From NCBI GenBank assembly GCA_945860595.1, contig CAMAQV010000014.1:1-58539 (forward strand): a stretch of DNA of 58,539 nt, written 5' to 3'. Numbering within the stretch: position 1 is the first letter of the stretch; every line of letters begins with the position of its first letter. Both the position numbers and the translations under genes were made by a program. The DNA comes from Comamonas sp. lk (GTDB lineage Bacteria > Pseudomonadota > Gammaproteobacteria > Burkholderiales > Burkholderiaceae_C). The notes below the pieces were generated by a model, which was not told the DNA's origin, did no database searches, and worked only from the letters and a program-made list of their open reading frames with translations. Below, in pieces: positions 26,847 through 36,332 of the stretch.

Positions 26847-27773
26847 TCACCCCGCATTGACCAGCGCAGCACCTTCGCGGCACGCGGCACCAGCAGCCTC
26901 CAGATCGTGCACCACGCTGTCCATCAGCATGGGTACCGGCGCATCAGGGAAATGCAGACGCTGCAATGCACCGATATAAGGGGTCTGATCGGCCCAGGCG
27001 TACAGCGCATCCAGCGGCCAAGTTTGCAGCTCCAGCAACTTGAATTTCACCAACACCTTGAGGCCGTAGCGCACGTGGCTCAGTGGATGGCGCCGGAAAT
27101 GGTTCAGACGCGCCCGGGCCCGCGCCAGTGCCGCCTCGACATCCGCAAACGGTGCACCATGGCCGGGAATCACCATCCGGGGCTGCAAATCTGCAATCAG
27201 GTCCAGGGTCGCGGCCACCGTGTCAAAGGCATCCTGCCCATCCAGCTCAGGAAAAACAACGCCAAAACCGTTTTCCCAGAGCGCATCGGCAGACACCAGA
27301 ACCCCGGTGGCGGGTGCAAAAAGCACCACGGAGTCCGGGTCATGACCGGGTGCAGCGTGGACTTCCCAGTGCTGCCCGCCAAGCTCCAGGTGGGTTCCCG
27401 GCTGCACAACGCGGTGCGCCACAAAACGCGGGCACTGCTGCCCGGTCGCCCGGAAGGTCAAGGCATCCTCGTCCCAGCACGCCACGGCGTCGGCGGCTCC
27501 CGGAGCAATCCAGATCTGTAGATCTGGATACCGCTGGGCCAGTGCGGCATTGCCGCCACAGTGGTCGCTATGCAAGTGGGTGTTAAGGAGCACATCGGGC
27601 CCACGGCCCTGGAGCTGTCGGTGCAAAAGACCAAGCAGCAGGGGCGCATGGGTGTGGTAACCGCTGTCTACCAGCACCGTTTGCCCGGATCCCTGCAAGA
27701 GCACGCTATTGGAAGAAAGCCAGCCGCGTTCGAACACCTGAACGCCTTGGGGTAAGTGCGGAGAAGCGCGCAT
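26847..27773 (-). CDS. MBL-fold metallo-hydrolase
   Basis: 308 residues. The zinc motif HxHxDH occurs in NTHLHSDHCGG (about 67-77), with further metal His/Asp residues in HAAPGHDPDSV (about 142) and VIPGHGAP (about 218). The LVDSGYHTH strand starts the fold. This is a glyoxalase II-type metallo-beta-lactamase hydrolase; the substrate is unknown. ATG 27773 is preferred over the ORF limit since the 18 residues before it are not conserved-looking. It is divergent from corC, with starts about 70 bp apart. Confidence 0.87.
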   Translation of the reverse strand: MRASPHLPQGVQVFERGWLSSNSVLLQGSGQTVLVDSGYHTHAPLLLGLLHRQLQGRGPDVLLNTHLHSDHCGGNAALAQRYPDLQIWIAPGAADAVACWDEDALTFRATGQQCPRFVAHRVVQPGTHLELGGQHWEVHAAPGHDPDSVVLFAPATGVLVSADALWENGFGVVFPELDGQDAFDTVAATLDLIADLQPRMVIPGHGAPFADVEAALARARARLNHFRRHPLSHVRYGLKVLVKFKLLELQTWPLDALYAWADQTPYIGALQRLHFPDAPVPMLMDSVVHDLEAAGAACREGAALVNAG

Positions 27774-27841
27774 GGTTTGACTGTAACGGCTTGCGCTATT
27801 CTTCGACCTGACCCAACCACGGCGCACTGCGCCCCTCCACA

Positions 27842-28705
27842 GTGTCCGACCCTGCCCCGACGCCGCCTGATCCCAAACACGATAAGCGCACGTTTTTGCG
27901 CAAACTGGCAGATTTCCTGCACCCAGGCCCGGATTCGGCTGAAGAGCTGATCCAAACCCTGGCAGAAGCCGAATACAACCAGATCATCGGCCCCGAGGCC
28001 CGCGCCATGCTCGAAGGCGTCATCCGACTGGCCGACATGACCGCGGGCGAGGTCATGGTGCCCGCCACGCGGATGGACTGGATTGACATACAGGCGCCGT
28101 TGGACGACATCATGCATTCCGTGATCGACACCGCGCACTCGCGCTTCCCGGTGTTCGATGGCGAACGAGACAACATCCTGGGCATCCTGCTGGCCAAGGA
28201 TTTGCTGAAATTACAGCGCGCGCCGGAATTCAATATCCGCGCCCTTTTGCGCCCCGCCGTGTTTGTGCCCGAGACCAAGGGACTCAATGACCTGCTGCGC
28301 GACTTCAAGGGCACGCGCAACCACCTGGCCATCGTGGTCGACGAATTCGGCCGGGTGGCGGGCCTGATCACCATTGAGGACGTGCTGGAACAAATCGTCG
28401 GTGAAATTGAAGACGAGTTCGACACCGCCGACGACGAGGGCGACATCTTCGCCCTGGCCGACCGCAGCTACCGCGTCAATGGCGACACCTCATTGGAGCG
28501 CGTCAACGAGGCCTTTTCCACCGAGCTGTCCGACCCGGACGCGAACTTCCAGACCATAGGCGGCCTGATCTCGCACGCCATGGGTCATGTGCCTAAGCGC
28601 GGCGAGCGCCTGAGCCTGGGTGGTTTGGACTTTGTGGTTATGCACACCAAAGGCGGCGCGGTGAAATGGTTCCGCGTCACGCCCAGCCCCGGCGCACCCG
28701 GCTGA
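27842..28705 (+). CDS. corC: CorC/HlyC-family transporter-associated protein with CBS pair
   Basis: 287 residues from GTG 27842. A pair of CBS domains (about 65-190; VMVPATRMDWIDI, HSRFPVFDGERDNILGIL, HLAIVVDEFGRVAGLITIEDVLEQIVGEIEDE) is followed by the CorC_HlyC C-terminal domain (about 205-282). It lacks the DUF21 membrane domain, so it is the soluble CorC/YbeX form linked to magnesium/cobalt efflux and, in E. coli, encoded next to lnt. The same order is seen here: its TGA overlaps the lnt ATG. Confidence 0.92.
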   Translation: MSDPAPTPPDPKHDKRTFLRKLADFLHPGPDSAEELIQTLAEAEYNQIIGPEARAMLEGVIRLADMTAGEVMVPATRMDWIDIQAPLDDIMHSVIDTAHSRFPVFDGERDNILGILLAKDLLKLQRAPEFNIRALLRPAVFVPETKGLNDLLRDFKGTRNHLAIVVDEFGRVAGLITIEDVLEQIVGEIEDEFDTADDEGDIFALADRSYRVNGDTSLERVNEAFSTELSDPDANFQTIGGLISHAMGHVPKRGERLSLGGLDFVVMHTKGGAVKWFRVTPSPGAPG

Positions 28706-30264
28706 TGCAGCCAGCCCCACCACCGCTGTGGCGTACCGGGGTCATGGCGGCGGGCGGCGGGCTGCTGCTGGCAGCCAGCGTGGCGTGGCCGCTGCCCAAC
28801 AGTTGGTTCGCGCCCATTGCCCAGGGCACTGCCTTCTGGTGGTTGCAGCCCTTGGCGCTTGCGCTGTTGTGCCAGGGTTTGCAACAGTCCCACAGCCTGC
28901 GCCAGGCCTGGTGGACGGGCTGGGTATTTGCCACCACCTGGCTGGCAGCCACCTTCTGGTGGCTGGTGGTGGCCATGCATGTGTACGGCGGCATGAACGC
29001 GCCGCTGGCGGTGTTTGCCACCCTGCTGCTCGCGGCAGCCCTGGCGCTGTACTACGCGCTGGCCGGACTGGTTTTCTGGCAGTGGACCCGCGTCAAGGGT
29101 TTCGCCCGAGGTGCCTACCCGCCCGCACCAGCCAGCAGCCTGCTGTTTGCAGCGCTGTGGACCATGGCCGAAATGGCGCGCGGCACCTGGCTTACCGGCT
29201 TTGGCTGGGGTGCGGTGGGCTATGCCCATGTGGATGGGCCGCTGGCTTTTTATGCCCCCTGGCTGGGCACCTACGGTCTCACTGCGCTGGGTGCCTGGCT
29301 GGCCGCCGTGCTCGCCCAGAAACTGCGCCTGCGCTGGGCTGTTGCGGCGCTAACGCTGCTCGGCCTGCCCCTGGTGCTCTCGGTGCCCGACTGGACGCAG
29401 AGCACCGGCCAGCTGCGTGTGAGCCTGCTCCAGGGTAACGTGAGCCAAAGCAATAAGTTCGACGCACCCACCGTAGCCCATTCGCTGCGCTGGTACGCAC
29501 AGGGCATCAACGCCGCGCAGGGTGCGCTGGTCGTGGTGCCTGAAACCGCGATTCCTTTGCTGCCCGCCGACTGGCCCCCTGGCTACCTGGACAGTCTGCA
29601 AGCCAGCCTACGCAGCAAAAACCAGAGCGCGCTGATCGGCACGCCCTGGGGCGATGCCCAAAACGGCTACACCAACGCAGCACTAGGCCTGGGCGGGGGT
29701 GAACCCGCCGGCTACCGCTACGACAAGCACCACCTGGTGCCCTTTGGCGAATTCATCCCACCCCTGTTCCACTGGTTTATTGACCTGATGCAGATACCGC
29801 TGGGCGACTTCCAGCGCGGCCCGCTGGCCGCGCCCTCCTTCGTCGCGCAGGGTCAACGGCTGGGCCCGCATATTTGCTACGAAGACCTGTTTGGCGAAGA
29901 GCTCGCCACCCGCTTCACCGATCCCGCGCGCGCACCGACCATACTGGTCAACCTCAGCAATCTGGGCTGGTTTGACGACACCGTGGCGGTCGACCAGCAC
30001 GCCACCATCGCCCGCATGCGCGCACTCGAATTGCAACGTCCCATCGTGCGCGCCACCAACACCGGCTTGACCGCCATCATCGACCACCAAGGCCATGTGG
30101 TGTCCGCGCTGCCGCGCCTGCAAGTCGGTGTGCTGGAGGGCCGTGTGGAGGGCCGTACCGGCACCACCCCATTCGCTTGGTGGGCGGGGCGCTTTGGGCT
30201 GTGGCCGGTGTGGCTGCTATGCGGCCTGGTGGTGGGCGGGTACTGGATGCGCAGACGTCCATGA
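28705..30264 (+). CDS. lnt: Apolipoprotein N-acyltransferase Lnt
   Basis: 519 residues. An N-terminal block of hydrophobic helices (about 1-215) is followed by a nitrilase-like catalytic domain exposed to the periplasm. The Glu-Lys-Cys triad is visible in VVPETAIPL (Glu), YDKHHLVPFGEF (Lys) and PHICYEDLFGEE (Cys). Lnt adds the third acyl chain to lipoproteins. The start codon overlaps the corC stop (ATGA), and the stop overlaps the start of chrA, so the three genes are closely coupled. The lipoproteins at 20049 and 56821 in this window would be among its substrates. Confidence 0.95.
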   Translation: MQPAPPPLWRTGVMAAGGGLLLAASVAWPLPNSWFAPIAQGTAFWWLQPLALALLCQGLQQSHSLRQAWWTGWVFATTWLAATFWWLVVAMHVYGGMNAPLAVFATLLLAAALALYYALAGLVFWQWTRVKGFARGAYPPAPASSLLFAALWTMAEMARGTWLTGFGWGAVGYAHVDGPLAFYAPWLGTYGLTALGAWLAAVLAQKLRLRWAVAALTLLGLPLVLSVPDWTQSTGQLRVSLLQGNVSQSNKFDAPTVAHSLRWYAQGINAAQGALVVVPETAIPLLPADWPPGYLDSLQASLRSKNQSALIGTPWGDAQNGYTNAALGLGGGEPAGYRYDKHHLVPFGEFIPPLFHWFIDLMQIPLGDFQRGPLAAPSFVAQGQRLGPHICYEDLFGEELATRFTDPARAPTILVNLSNLGWFDDTVAVDQHATIARMRALELQRPIVRATNTGLTAIIDHQGHVVSALPRLQVGVLEGRVEGRTGTTPFAWWAGRFGLWPVWLLCGLVVGGYWMRRRP

Positions 30265-31625
30265 ACACCGCCGCCGAACCCACCCCGCCCGACGCACATG
30301 CGCCACCACCGCAGGCCATAACGCTGCGCCAGACCTGGTGGTTCTGGCTGAAGGTGGGTTGCATCAGTTTTGGCGGCCCCGCCGGGCAGATCGCGCTGCT
30401 GCACCAGGAGCTGGTGGAGCGTCGGCGCTGGATTTCCGAGCGCCGCTTTCTGCACGCGCTGAACTACTGCATGGTGCTACCCGGGCCGGAGGCGCAGCAA
30501 CTCGCCACCTATCTGGGCTGGCTGATGCACCGCAGCTGGGGCGGCATCGTGGCCGGGGCCTTGTTTGTGCTGCCCTCGCTTTTGCTCTTGATTGCGTTGT
30601 CCTGGATCTATCTGGTTTTTGGCAACACGCCGCTGGTGTCGGGATTGTTCGCGGGCATCCAACCCGCCGTCACGGCCATCGTGCTGCAGGCCGCCTGGCG
30701 CATGGGCACGCGCGCGCTGCGCAACCCGGTGCTGTGGGCGCTGGCAGCGCTGTCCTGGTTTGCGCTGTATGCACTGCAAGCCCCCTTTCCCGCCATCGTG
30801 CTGGGCGCGGGGCTGATCGGGCTGGCAGGCGGACCGCTTGCGCCGCACTATTTCCAGACCGGGGCCGGTCACAGCAGTGCGGTCGCTGCCCACGGCCCGG
30901 CGCTGATCGACGACGACACGCCGCCGCCCGGGCACGCCCGCTTCTCGACGCGCGGGCTGCTTTTCGTGCTGGCCTGGGGCCTGCTGCTGTGGGCGCTGCC
31001 CTTGGTGGCGCTGGTGCTGCTGTGGGGCTGGGACCACACGCTCACACAGATGGCCTGGTTTTTCACCAAAGCGGCGCTGCTGACTTTTGGCGGCGCGTAT
31101 GCGGTGCTGCCCTATGTGTACCAGGGCGCGGTAGAGCATTTCCACTGGCTCAGCGCCGCGCAAATGATGGACGGCCTGGCGCTGGGTGAAACCACGCCGG
31201 GGCCGCTGATCATGGTGGTGGCCTTTGTCGGCTACGTGGGCGGACACACCCAGGCGCTGCTCGGGGATGGAGCGCGCCTGGCCAGCGGCGCTTTGGCCGC
31301 TACGGTAGCGACCTGGTTTACCTTTTTGCCCTCATTTGTCTTCATTCTGGGCGGCGGGCCTTTTATTGAATCGACCCGCAAAAACCTGCGCTTCACCGCG
31401 CCGCTGTCCGCCATCACCGCCGCCGTGGTGGGCGTGATCGCCAGCCTGGCCTTGTTTTTCGGTGAACACGTATTCTGGCCACAGGGCATGGACGGGCGCC
31501 TTGACTTCAGCGCCGCCCTGATCGCCACCGCCGCAGCCGTGGCACTGATCCGCTTCAAACGCCCGGTGGTACAGGTGATTGCAGCCTGTGCGCTGATCGG
31601 ATGGGGCTTGTCGGTGCTGGCCTGA
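30261..31625 (+). CDS. chrA: Chromate transporter, CHR family, two-domain form
   Basis: 454 residues with two CHR domains: the first begins FWLKVGCISFGGPAGQIALLH (about 28-48) with a LPGPEAQQLATYLGW motif, the second near residue 260 (MAWFFTKAALLTFGGAYAVLPYV, then LGETTPGPLIMVVAFVGY). Family members export chromate across the inner membrane, giving chromate resistance. The two domains are expected to be oppositely oriented. ATG 30261 overlaps the last codons of lnt by 4 bp. No chrB-type regulator is nearby. Confidence 0.92.
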   Translation: MNTAAEPTPPDAHAPPPQAITLRQTWWFWLKVGCISFGGPAGQIALLHQELVERRRWISERRFLHALNYCMVLPGPEAQQLATYLGWLMHRSWGGIVAGALFVLPSLLLLIALSWIYLVFGNTPLVSGLFAGIQPAVTAIVLQAAWRMGTRALRNPVLWALAALSWFALYALQAPFPAIVLGAGLIGLAGGPLAPHYFQTGAGHSSAVAAHGPALIDDDTPPPGHARFSTRGLLFVLAWGLLLWALPLVALVLLWGWDHTLTQMAWFFTKAALLTFGGAYAVLPYVYQGAVEHFHWLSAAQMMDGLALGETTPGPLIMVVAFVGYVGGHTQALLGDGARLASGALAATVATWFTFLPSFVFILGGGPFIESTRKNLRFTAPLSAITAAVVGVIASLALFFGEHVFWPQGMDGRLDFSAALIATAAAVALIRFKRPVVQVIAACALIGWGLSVLA

Positions 31626-31758
31626 TCGGCCGCAGCAGGCCTTCGCATTTGCCAAATTTGTCGATTGCATGACAATCACGCCGCGCGGCGCTCGTGATTG
31701 GCCATACAGCCCCCGGGCGGCACCGTGTGCTGACTCAACAAAAATGGAGACTTCAACC

Positions 31759-32766
31759 GTGAACGAACTGACAAACCTTTCCCACCAGCCCATCCACCGC
31801 AGGAGTCTGCTGCAGGCTGCTGCCGCTGGGGCTGCAAGCCTTGCTTTGCCTGCTTGGTCTGACGCTATCTGGCCGACTAAGCCGGTGACACTGGTGGTTC
31901 CTTTTCCGGCGGGCGGCGGCACGGATGCATTCGCGCGCCCACTATCTGCCCAATTTGCCCGGCTAACCGAAAAGCAACTCGTCATCGACAACAAGGGCGG
32001 CGCTGGCGGCACACTGGGTGCAGCCGTGGCATCCCGGGCGGCACCCGACGGGTACACCCTTTTTATGGGTGCTGTCCATCACACGATTGCGCCCAGCATG
32101 TACCCCAAGTTGGAATATGACCTGGAGCGTGACTTTGTGCCACTCATCAAGGTGGCCAGCGTGCCGCAGGTGCTGGTGGTTAACCCGAAGAAGGTTCCAG
32201 TGGCCAACTTTGCAGAGTTCCTGGCCTTTGTGCGGAAAAACCCCGACAAACTCAACTACGGCTCTGCCGGTAGCGGCACCTCGCACCACCTCGCAGGCGA
32301 GTTGTTCAAGCTACAGACCAGCACCCAAATCACCCACATTCCCTACAAAGGTGCAGGCCCTGCATTGCAAGACCTGATTGCCGGCAACATCGACATGATG
32401 TTTGACGGCCTGGGCTCATCGGCAGCCCATATTAAAGGCGGACGGATCAAGGCCTTGATGATCTCGGGAGCCAAGCGCAACCCTGCATTCCCAGACGTGC
32501 CCTGCTCCACCGAGCTGGGATTACCCGAATACACGGTTAGCACCTGGTACGGCATTTGGGCACCCAAAGGCATGCCGGCTGATCTGCAGGCACGCGCAGT
32601 CGAAGAAATTCGGCGCGCCTGCCAGTCCGAAGAGGCTAAAACCACCTGGGCCAACCAAGGCGCTGAGTTTCCGAACCTCACGGGCGCCCAATTCGATGGC
32701 TTCATCAAGGCCGAATTGGCGAAGTGGTCCAAGGTTGTCAAAGCCTCGGGCGCGAAGCTCGATTAA
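31759..32766 (+). CDS. Bug-family tripartite tricarboxylate transporter substrate-binding protein (Tat signal)
   Basis: 335 residues from GTG 31759, which has GGAG nine bases upstream; an in-frame ATG at 31744 is the alternative. The N-terminus has a twin-arginine signal (HRRSLLQAAAAG... ending near LPAWSDA). The mature protein opens with WPTKPVTLVVPFPAGGGTDAFAR, the hallmark of Bug proteins, and contains the IVIDNKGGAGGTLG-type ligand loop (LVIDNKGGAGGTL) and PYKGAGPALQDLIAGNIDMMFDG. These are periplasmic receptors for carboxylates and other small anions. No TctA/TctB membrane genes are nearby, which is usual for the expanded Bug paralogues of Burkholderiales. Confidence 0.9.
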   Translation: MNELTNLSHQPIHRRSLLQAAAAGAASLALPAWSDAIWPTKPVTLVVPFPAGGGTDAFARPLSAQFARLTEKQLVIDNKGGAGGTLGAAVASRAAPDGYTLFMGAVHHTIAPSMYPKLEYDLERDFVPLIKVASVPQVLVVNPKKVPVANFAEFLAFVRKNPDKLNYGSAGSGTSHHLAGELFKLQTSTQITHIPYKGAGPALQDLIAGNIDMMFDGLGSSAAHIKGGRIKALMISGAKRNPAFPDVPCSTELGLPEYTVSTWYGIWAPKGMPADLQARAVEEIRRACQSEEAKTTWANQGAEFPNLTGAQFDGFIKAELAKWSKVVKASGAKLD

Positions 32767-32814
32767 GAGCCCACTGGGTTGGTGCGGCGCATACGCCCGG
32801 TGCCAGCGGTTTTT

Positions 32815-34221
32815 TCAGGCAAACAAGCCGTGCAAATACCACTGCGCTGCACCCGCATCGCTGCGCGATAAACGCTGGCGAAACACCCAGAGCAAACCAG
32901 ATGCCGCACTGCGGGCGATGAAGTAATCCCGCTGCACCCCGCAGTCATCGTCCCAGCCCGTCGCCTCGATGCGCTGCGGCCCGGCCAGCATAGCCAGCGG
33001 GCCGTGGAAGCGGGGAGCGCCGTCGGGGCCGGTGGCTAAAGGCTGGGGGCTGGCGCATAGCCAGGTGGGGTACAGGCCTGCGTCTGCGTCGTACACGCAG
33101 GTGCCCGGTGCGCTTCCTTGGCTCCCAGGCTGGGTTTGGGCGCTGGCCGCCTGCCAGTGCTGCATGCACTCGGGCCGGTGGTCGTCCTGCAAGACCACGC
33201 GCATAACACTGGCTGGGCCCAGCCGGGCGGCCACCCGCTCCAGCATCTGGTGCAAGGGATCGCCGCTGCGCTGTTCGTCGGGCAGCAGGCTGCGGCTCTC
33301 CGCTTGCAGCGGCTGGGTGGCTGGCGCGCGCAGGCGCAGGTACAAAACCGGCGCAGGCAGCGTCACCCGGGCAAGTTGCTCGGCCAGCAGACGCTCCCAA
33401 TGGCGCATGTCCTGGCTGGCCTGGGCGGTGCGCAGTTGCAAGTGGCCCCAGCCATCGCCACTATGGTGGCTATCGGTATGGGCGGCGTTGCTGCGCCGGG
33501 CGTCGAGCTGCCACTGCAGTTCCAGCGCCAGTGCCCCGCGCTGGCGCACGCGCAGCCAAACCTGCAGCTGCGCCAGCAGTCGGCGCGCGCCGAACAACAG
33601 AGCCGGTGCGGCATCGACCTGGGCAGCAAGTTCCAGCGCTTCGTCAAAGACTTCGGGCAAGGTCAGCCAGGGGTAGCGCTCGGGGCGCTGGCCGTAGGCG
33701 CAGTCCAGCGCATCGAGCAAACCCGCGCCAAAGCGCCGGGCTACGCCGCCACGGGGCAGCGCCCGCAGCGTGCCCCAATCGTGCACGCCCAGCCGCGCCA
33801 GCGTCGCCCGATGCGGGGCCGCTGCGGCCAGCGTGTGCACCGGCAAGGCGTCAATCGGCAGGCGCGGCAGCGGCGGCAGCTGCAAGCGCGCCAGCGCCAC
33901 CAGCGCGGTGCGGCCCTGGGCCAGCCGTGGTGTGCTGGCGACGGAGGCCGACTCTGCGCCCGTGCCCGGGTCTGGTGTAAGTGGACCGTCCTGCGCCTGT
34001 AGCAAGGCCTGCAACAAAGCCGGGCCGCCGCCAAACAGGCGCACACTGGCCGAGACCTCCAGCACCAGTACCGAATCCACCTGCGCGACCAGGGGCGTCA
34101 GACGCAGGGCCCGCCAGGCCCAGGCGCGCAGGGCGTCAGCCAACGCTGCCTGCGCCGCAGGTTCAGGCAGCAGCGCGATCCAGTGCGGACGCATCGGTGC
34201 AAAAACCCAGGGACGCCGCAT
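32815..34221 (-). CDS. imuB: ImuB, catalytically inactive Y-family polymerase homologue of the SOS mutasome
   Basis: 468 residues; a second possible start is the Met at 34194 (MRPHWIALLPEP). The Y-family palm region is recognisable (SVLVLEVSASVRLFGG, about 50-65, and the helix-hairpin GVHDWGTLRALPRGGVARRFG near 150), but the carboxylates that bind metal in active DinB (the DE of SIDE) are absent, as expected for ImuB. ImuB bridges ImuA, the beta clamp and DnaE2 in damage-induced mutagenesis. It overlaps imuA by 59 bp. Downstream lies a convergent Bug gene, not dnaE2. Confidence 0.9.
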   Translation of the reverse strand: MRRPWVFAPMRPHWIALLPEPAAQAALADALRAWAWRALRLTPLVAQVDSVLVLEVSASVRLFGGGPALLQALLQAQDGPLTPDPGTGAESASVASTPRLAQGRTALVALARLQLPPLPRLPIDALPVHTLAAAAPHRATLARLGVHDWGTLRALPRGGVARRFGAGLLDALDCAYGQRPERYPWLTLPEVFDEALELAAQVDAAPALLFGARRLLAQLQVWLRVRQRGALALELQWQLDARRSNAAHTDSHHSGDGWGHLQLRTAQASQDMRHWERLLAEQLARVTLPAPVLYLRLRAPATQPLQAESRSLLPDEQRSGDPLHQMLERVAARLGPASVMRVVLQDDHRPECMQHWQAASAQTQPGSQGSAPGTCVYDADAGLYPTWLCASPQPLATGPDGAPRFHGPLAMLAGPQRIEATGWDDDCGVQRDYFIARSAASGLLWVFRQRLSRSDAGAAQWYLHGLFA

Positions 34222-34984
34222 TGACCATCACCGTGGCCGCGGTCACAGGCGCGGGCGCTGCGCCGCCGCCAGCCCGGTCAGACACCGGTTCACACACATC
34301 GTGGTCCTGCGCAGCCAGGACACGCGCCAGCTGCCCCTGCGCGGGCAGGATGTCCAAGGCCCGGGCCAGCGGCGGGCCCTGGCGTTTGAGAATATCCACG
34401 CGCAAACCCGTGGCGTGGGTAGCACAGGGTGCCAGTTGCAGGCGCAGCGCAGCGGGGGATGCCGTGCGCGCAGCCGCGCTGTGGCGCATCACAAACAGCA
34501 GCTTGTGGTGCTGTGCTGCGGCGAGTTGGAGGCGGCGCAATTCCTGCGGACGCGCCTGTGGCAGCCAGACCAGCACCGCATCGACCGGCGCGCAGCGCAG
34601 CGCCTGCTCGGCCATCCAGAGTTGCGCATCGGCCGCACGCAAGCACAGCAAGCGCTGCCAGGGCAAACCCAGTCCAGCCAGCGCAGGCGCAAAAGGCAAC
34701 AAGGCCGCAGACCCCACGGTGGGCACCCCCACCAAGACCACCGGCCCCTGGCCGCAGCGCAACAAGGCGGGCAGTAGCAGGCGCCACTCAAGGTGTACGC
34801 CAGGCGCCTGCAAAACCTCGGTCAACGCGCCTACCGGCCAGCCGCCGCCGGGCAGTTGGGCGTCGAGCGCCGCATCGCCGCTGGAGACCGTGTCCGCTGC
34901 TGGCGCAGCCAGCGCGTCCGCGCGCCAGACGTGCTCGGGCAGGTCGGCGGCGTAGGCGTAAGGGGAAGAAGAGGGGGCAGGCAT
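34163..34984 (-). CDS. imuA: ImuA, RecA-like SOS mutagenesis protein
   Basis: 273 residues. VWRADAL near residue 20 followed by LDAQLPGGGWPVGALTEVL (about 49-67) is the ImuA/SulA-like start of a RecA-type fold. The Walker A Lys is not obvious, as in other ImuA proteins. ImuA-ImuB-DnaE2 carry out translesion synthesis. The ATG at 34984 is only 6 bp from a LexA box and has no room for a Shine-Dalgarno, so the message may be leaderless or the start lies further in. First gene of the imuA-imuB pair. Confidence 0.88.
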   Translation of the reverse strand: MPAPSSSPYAYAADLPEHVWRADALAAPAADTVSSGDAALDAQLPGGGWPVGALTEVLQAPGVHLEWRLLLPALLRCGQGPVVLVGVPTVGSAALLPFAPALAGLGLPWQRLLCLRAADAQLWMAEQALRCAPVDAVLVWLPQARPQELRRLQLAAAQHHKLLFVMRHSAAARTASPAALRLQLAPCATHATGLRVDILKRQGPPLARALDILPAQGQLARVLAAQDHDVCEPVSDRAGGGAAPAPVTAATVMVNAASLGFCTDASALDRAAA

Positions 34985-34990
34985 TGAAAA

Positions 34991-35010
34991 TACTGTATTT
35001 AATTACAGTA
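34991..35010 (-). promoter_or_regulatory. LexA operator (SOS box) of imuA-imuB
   Basis: TACTGTATTTAATTACAGTA matches the LexA consensus CTGT-N8-ACAG with extended TA ends; the outer seven bases are perfectly inverted. It lies just upstream of the imuA ATG, so LexA should repress the pair until DNA damage. Confidence 0.93.
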
Positions 35011-35055
35011 TATGCCAGCACCCTGAGCGGCGCTAAGACTGGGCAAGGCCAGGCT

Positions 35056-36276
35056 TCAAGCCTGGCCGATGGTGGGCCAGCGGTGGTGCAGATACACCCA
35101 GGAAACCAGGCCGACGGACATCAGCCCCAGCGAACTCAGCGCCAGCGCCAGCGGGGAATGCATCACCAGCGGCGAAACCAGGCCGGCCACGATGGCGTTG
35201 GCCGAGGTGCCCACAAACATGTGCAGCGACGAGGCCATGCCCCGGCGCTCGGGGTGCAGATCCAGCACCAGAATCGTCACAGCCGGCACCATCAGCGCCC
35301 AGCCGAAAGCGAATATGCAGACGGGCAGCATGGCCCACCAGACGCTGGGCGTGAACAACAGATTGGCCGCCACATTGAGCACGCCCACACAGAGCATGAC
35401 CAGAAAGCCGTCGCGGATCTGCCGCTTGGGCGCGCGCCGCCCCGCCACCCGCCCGCTCACCCAGGCACCGCCCATGATCCCGCTGATGGTGAACAGGAAA
35501 AACACAAAAAACTGCTGTGGCAGCAAATGCAGTTGCTCGCTCAAAAACACCGGCGCACTCAATACATACAAAAACATGCCGTTAAAAGGCACTCCGCTGG
35601 ACAAGGCCAGCAGCACAAAACGCCGGTCGCCACCGAGTTGCCAGTACCCGGCCAGCAGATTACGGGGGTGGAAATGCTGGCGCTGGCTGATATGCAAGGT
35701 TTCGGGTAACCAGCGGTAATTGGCCAACCACAAGGCCACACCCACCGCCGTGAGAAACCAGAAAATCGCCTGCCAGCCAATCCACACCAGCAGCGCGCCG
35801 CCGATCAGCGGCGCAATCGCCGGGGCAATGCCGAAAAACAGCGTGACCTGGCTCATGACTTTCTGGGCCTGGGCGGGCTCGTACATGTCGCGGATCACGG
35901 CACGGGCGATCACGATGCCTGCGCCCGTTGACAAGCCTTGCAGCGCACGAAAGAACACCAGCTGCCCGATGGTGTGTGACAGCGCGCAGCCGGCCGAGGC
36001 CAGGGTGAACACCGCCATGCCCCACAAGACCACGGGACGGCGGCCGAAGCTGTCGGAAATCGCACCATGGAACAGGGCCATGAAGGCAAAGGCTATGAGA
36101 TAGGCCGAGAGGGTTTGCTGCATGTGCAGCGGCGTGGCCTGCAGCGACGCGCCCATGGCCGCAAAGCCGGGCAAATAGGTGTCGATAGAAAACGGGCCCA
36201 GCATGCCCAACACCGCCAGCAAAATAGCAAAAGCCCATTGCGGGGCACGCCACAGGGACTGGGCGTCAGGATTCAC
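35056..36276 (-). CDS. Bcr/CflA-family multidrug efflux MFS transporter
   Basis: 406 residues with 12 hydrophobic segments. FSIDTYLPGFAAMGASL near the start, the loop motif SDSFGRRPVVLWG (about 80-92), and RALQGLSTGAGIVIARAVIRDMYEP (about 120-144, motif C region) are those of DHA1 Bcr/CflA drug:proton antiporters. The start is taken at GTG 36276, where membrane-protein sequence begins after a short lead; the longer in-frame region upstream overlaps the dbpA leader. Substrates such as bicyclomycin or chloramphenicol are possible but untested. Its 3' end lies about 45 bp from the LexA box of imuA. Confidence 0.88.
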   Translation of the reverse strand: MNPDAQSLWRAPQWAFAILLAVLGMLGPFSIDTYLPGFAAMGASLQATPLHMQQTLSAYLIAFAFMALFHGAISDSFGRRPVVLWGMAVFTLASAGCALSHTIGQLVFFRALQGLSTGAGIVIARAVIRDMYEPAQAQKVMSQVTLFFGIAPAIAPLIGGALLVWIGWQAIFWFLTAVGVALWLANYRWLPETLHISQRQHFHPRNLLAGYWQLGGDRRFVLLALSSGVPFNGMFLYVLSAPVFLSEQLHLLPQQFFVFFLFTISGIMGGAWVSGRVAGRRAPKRQIRDGFLVMLCVGVLNVAANLLFTPSVWWAMLPVCIFAFGWALMVPAVTILVLDLHPERRGMASSLHMFVGTSANAIVAGLVSPLVMHSPLALALSSLGLMSVGLVSWVYLHHRWPTIGQA

Positions 36277-36332
36277 GGGGTCAGCAGGGCAACAGGCACG
36301 GTCTATTGGAACACGGGGAACATAATCCCCGT

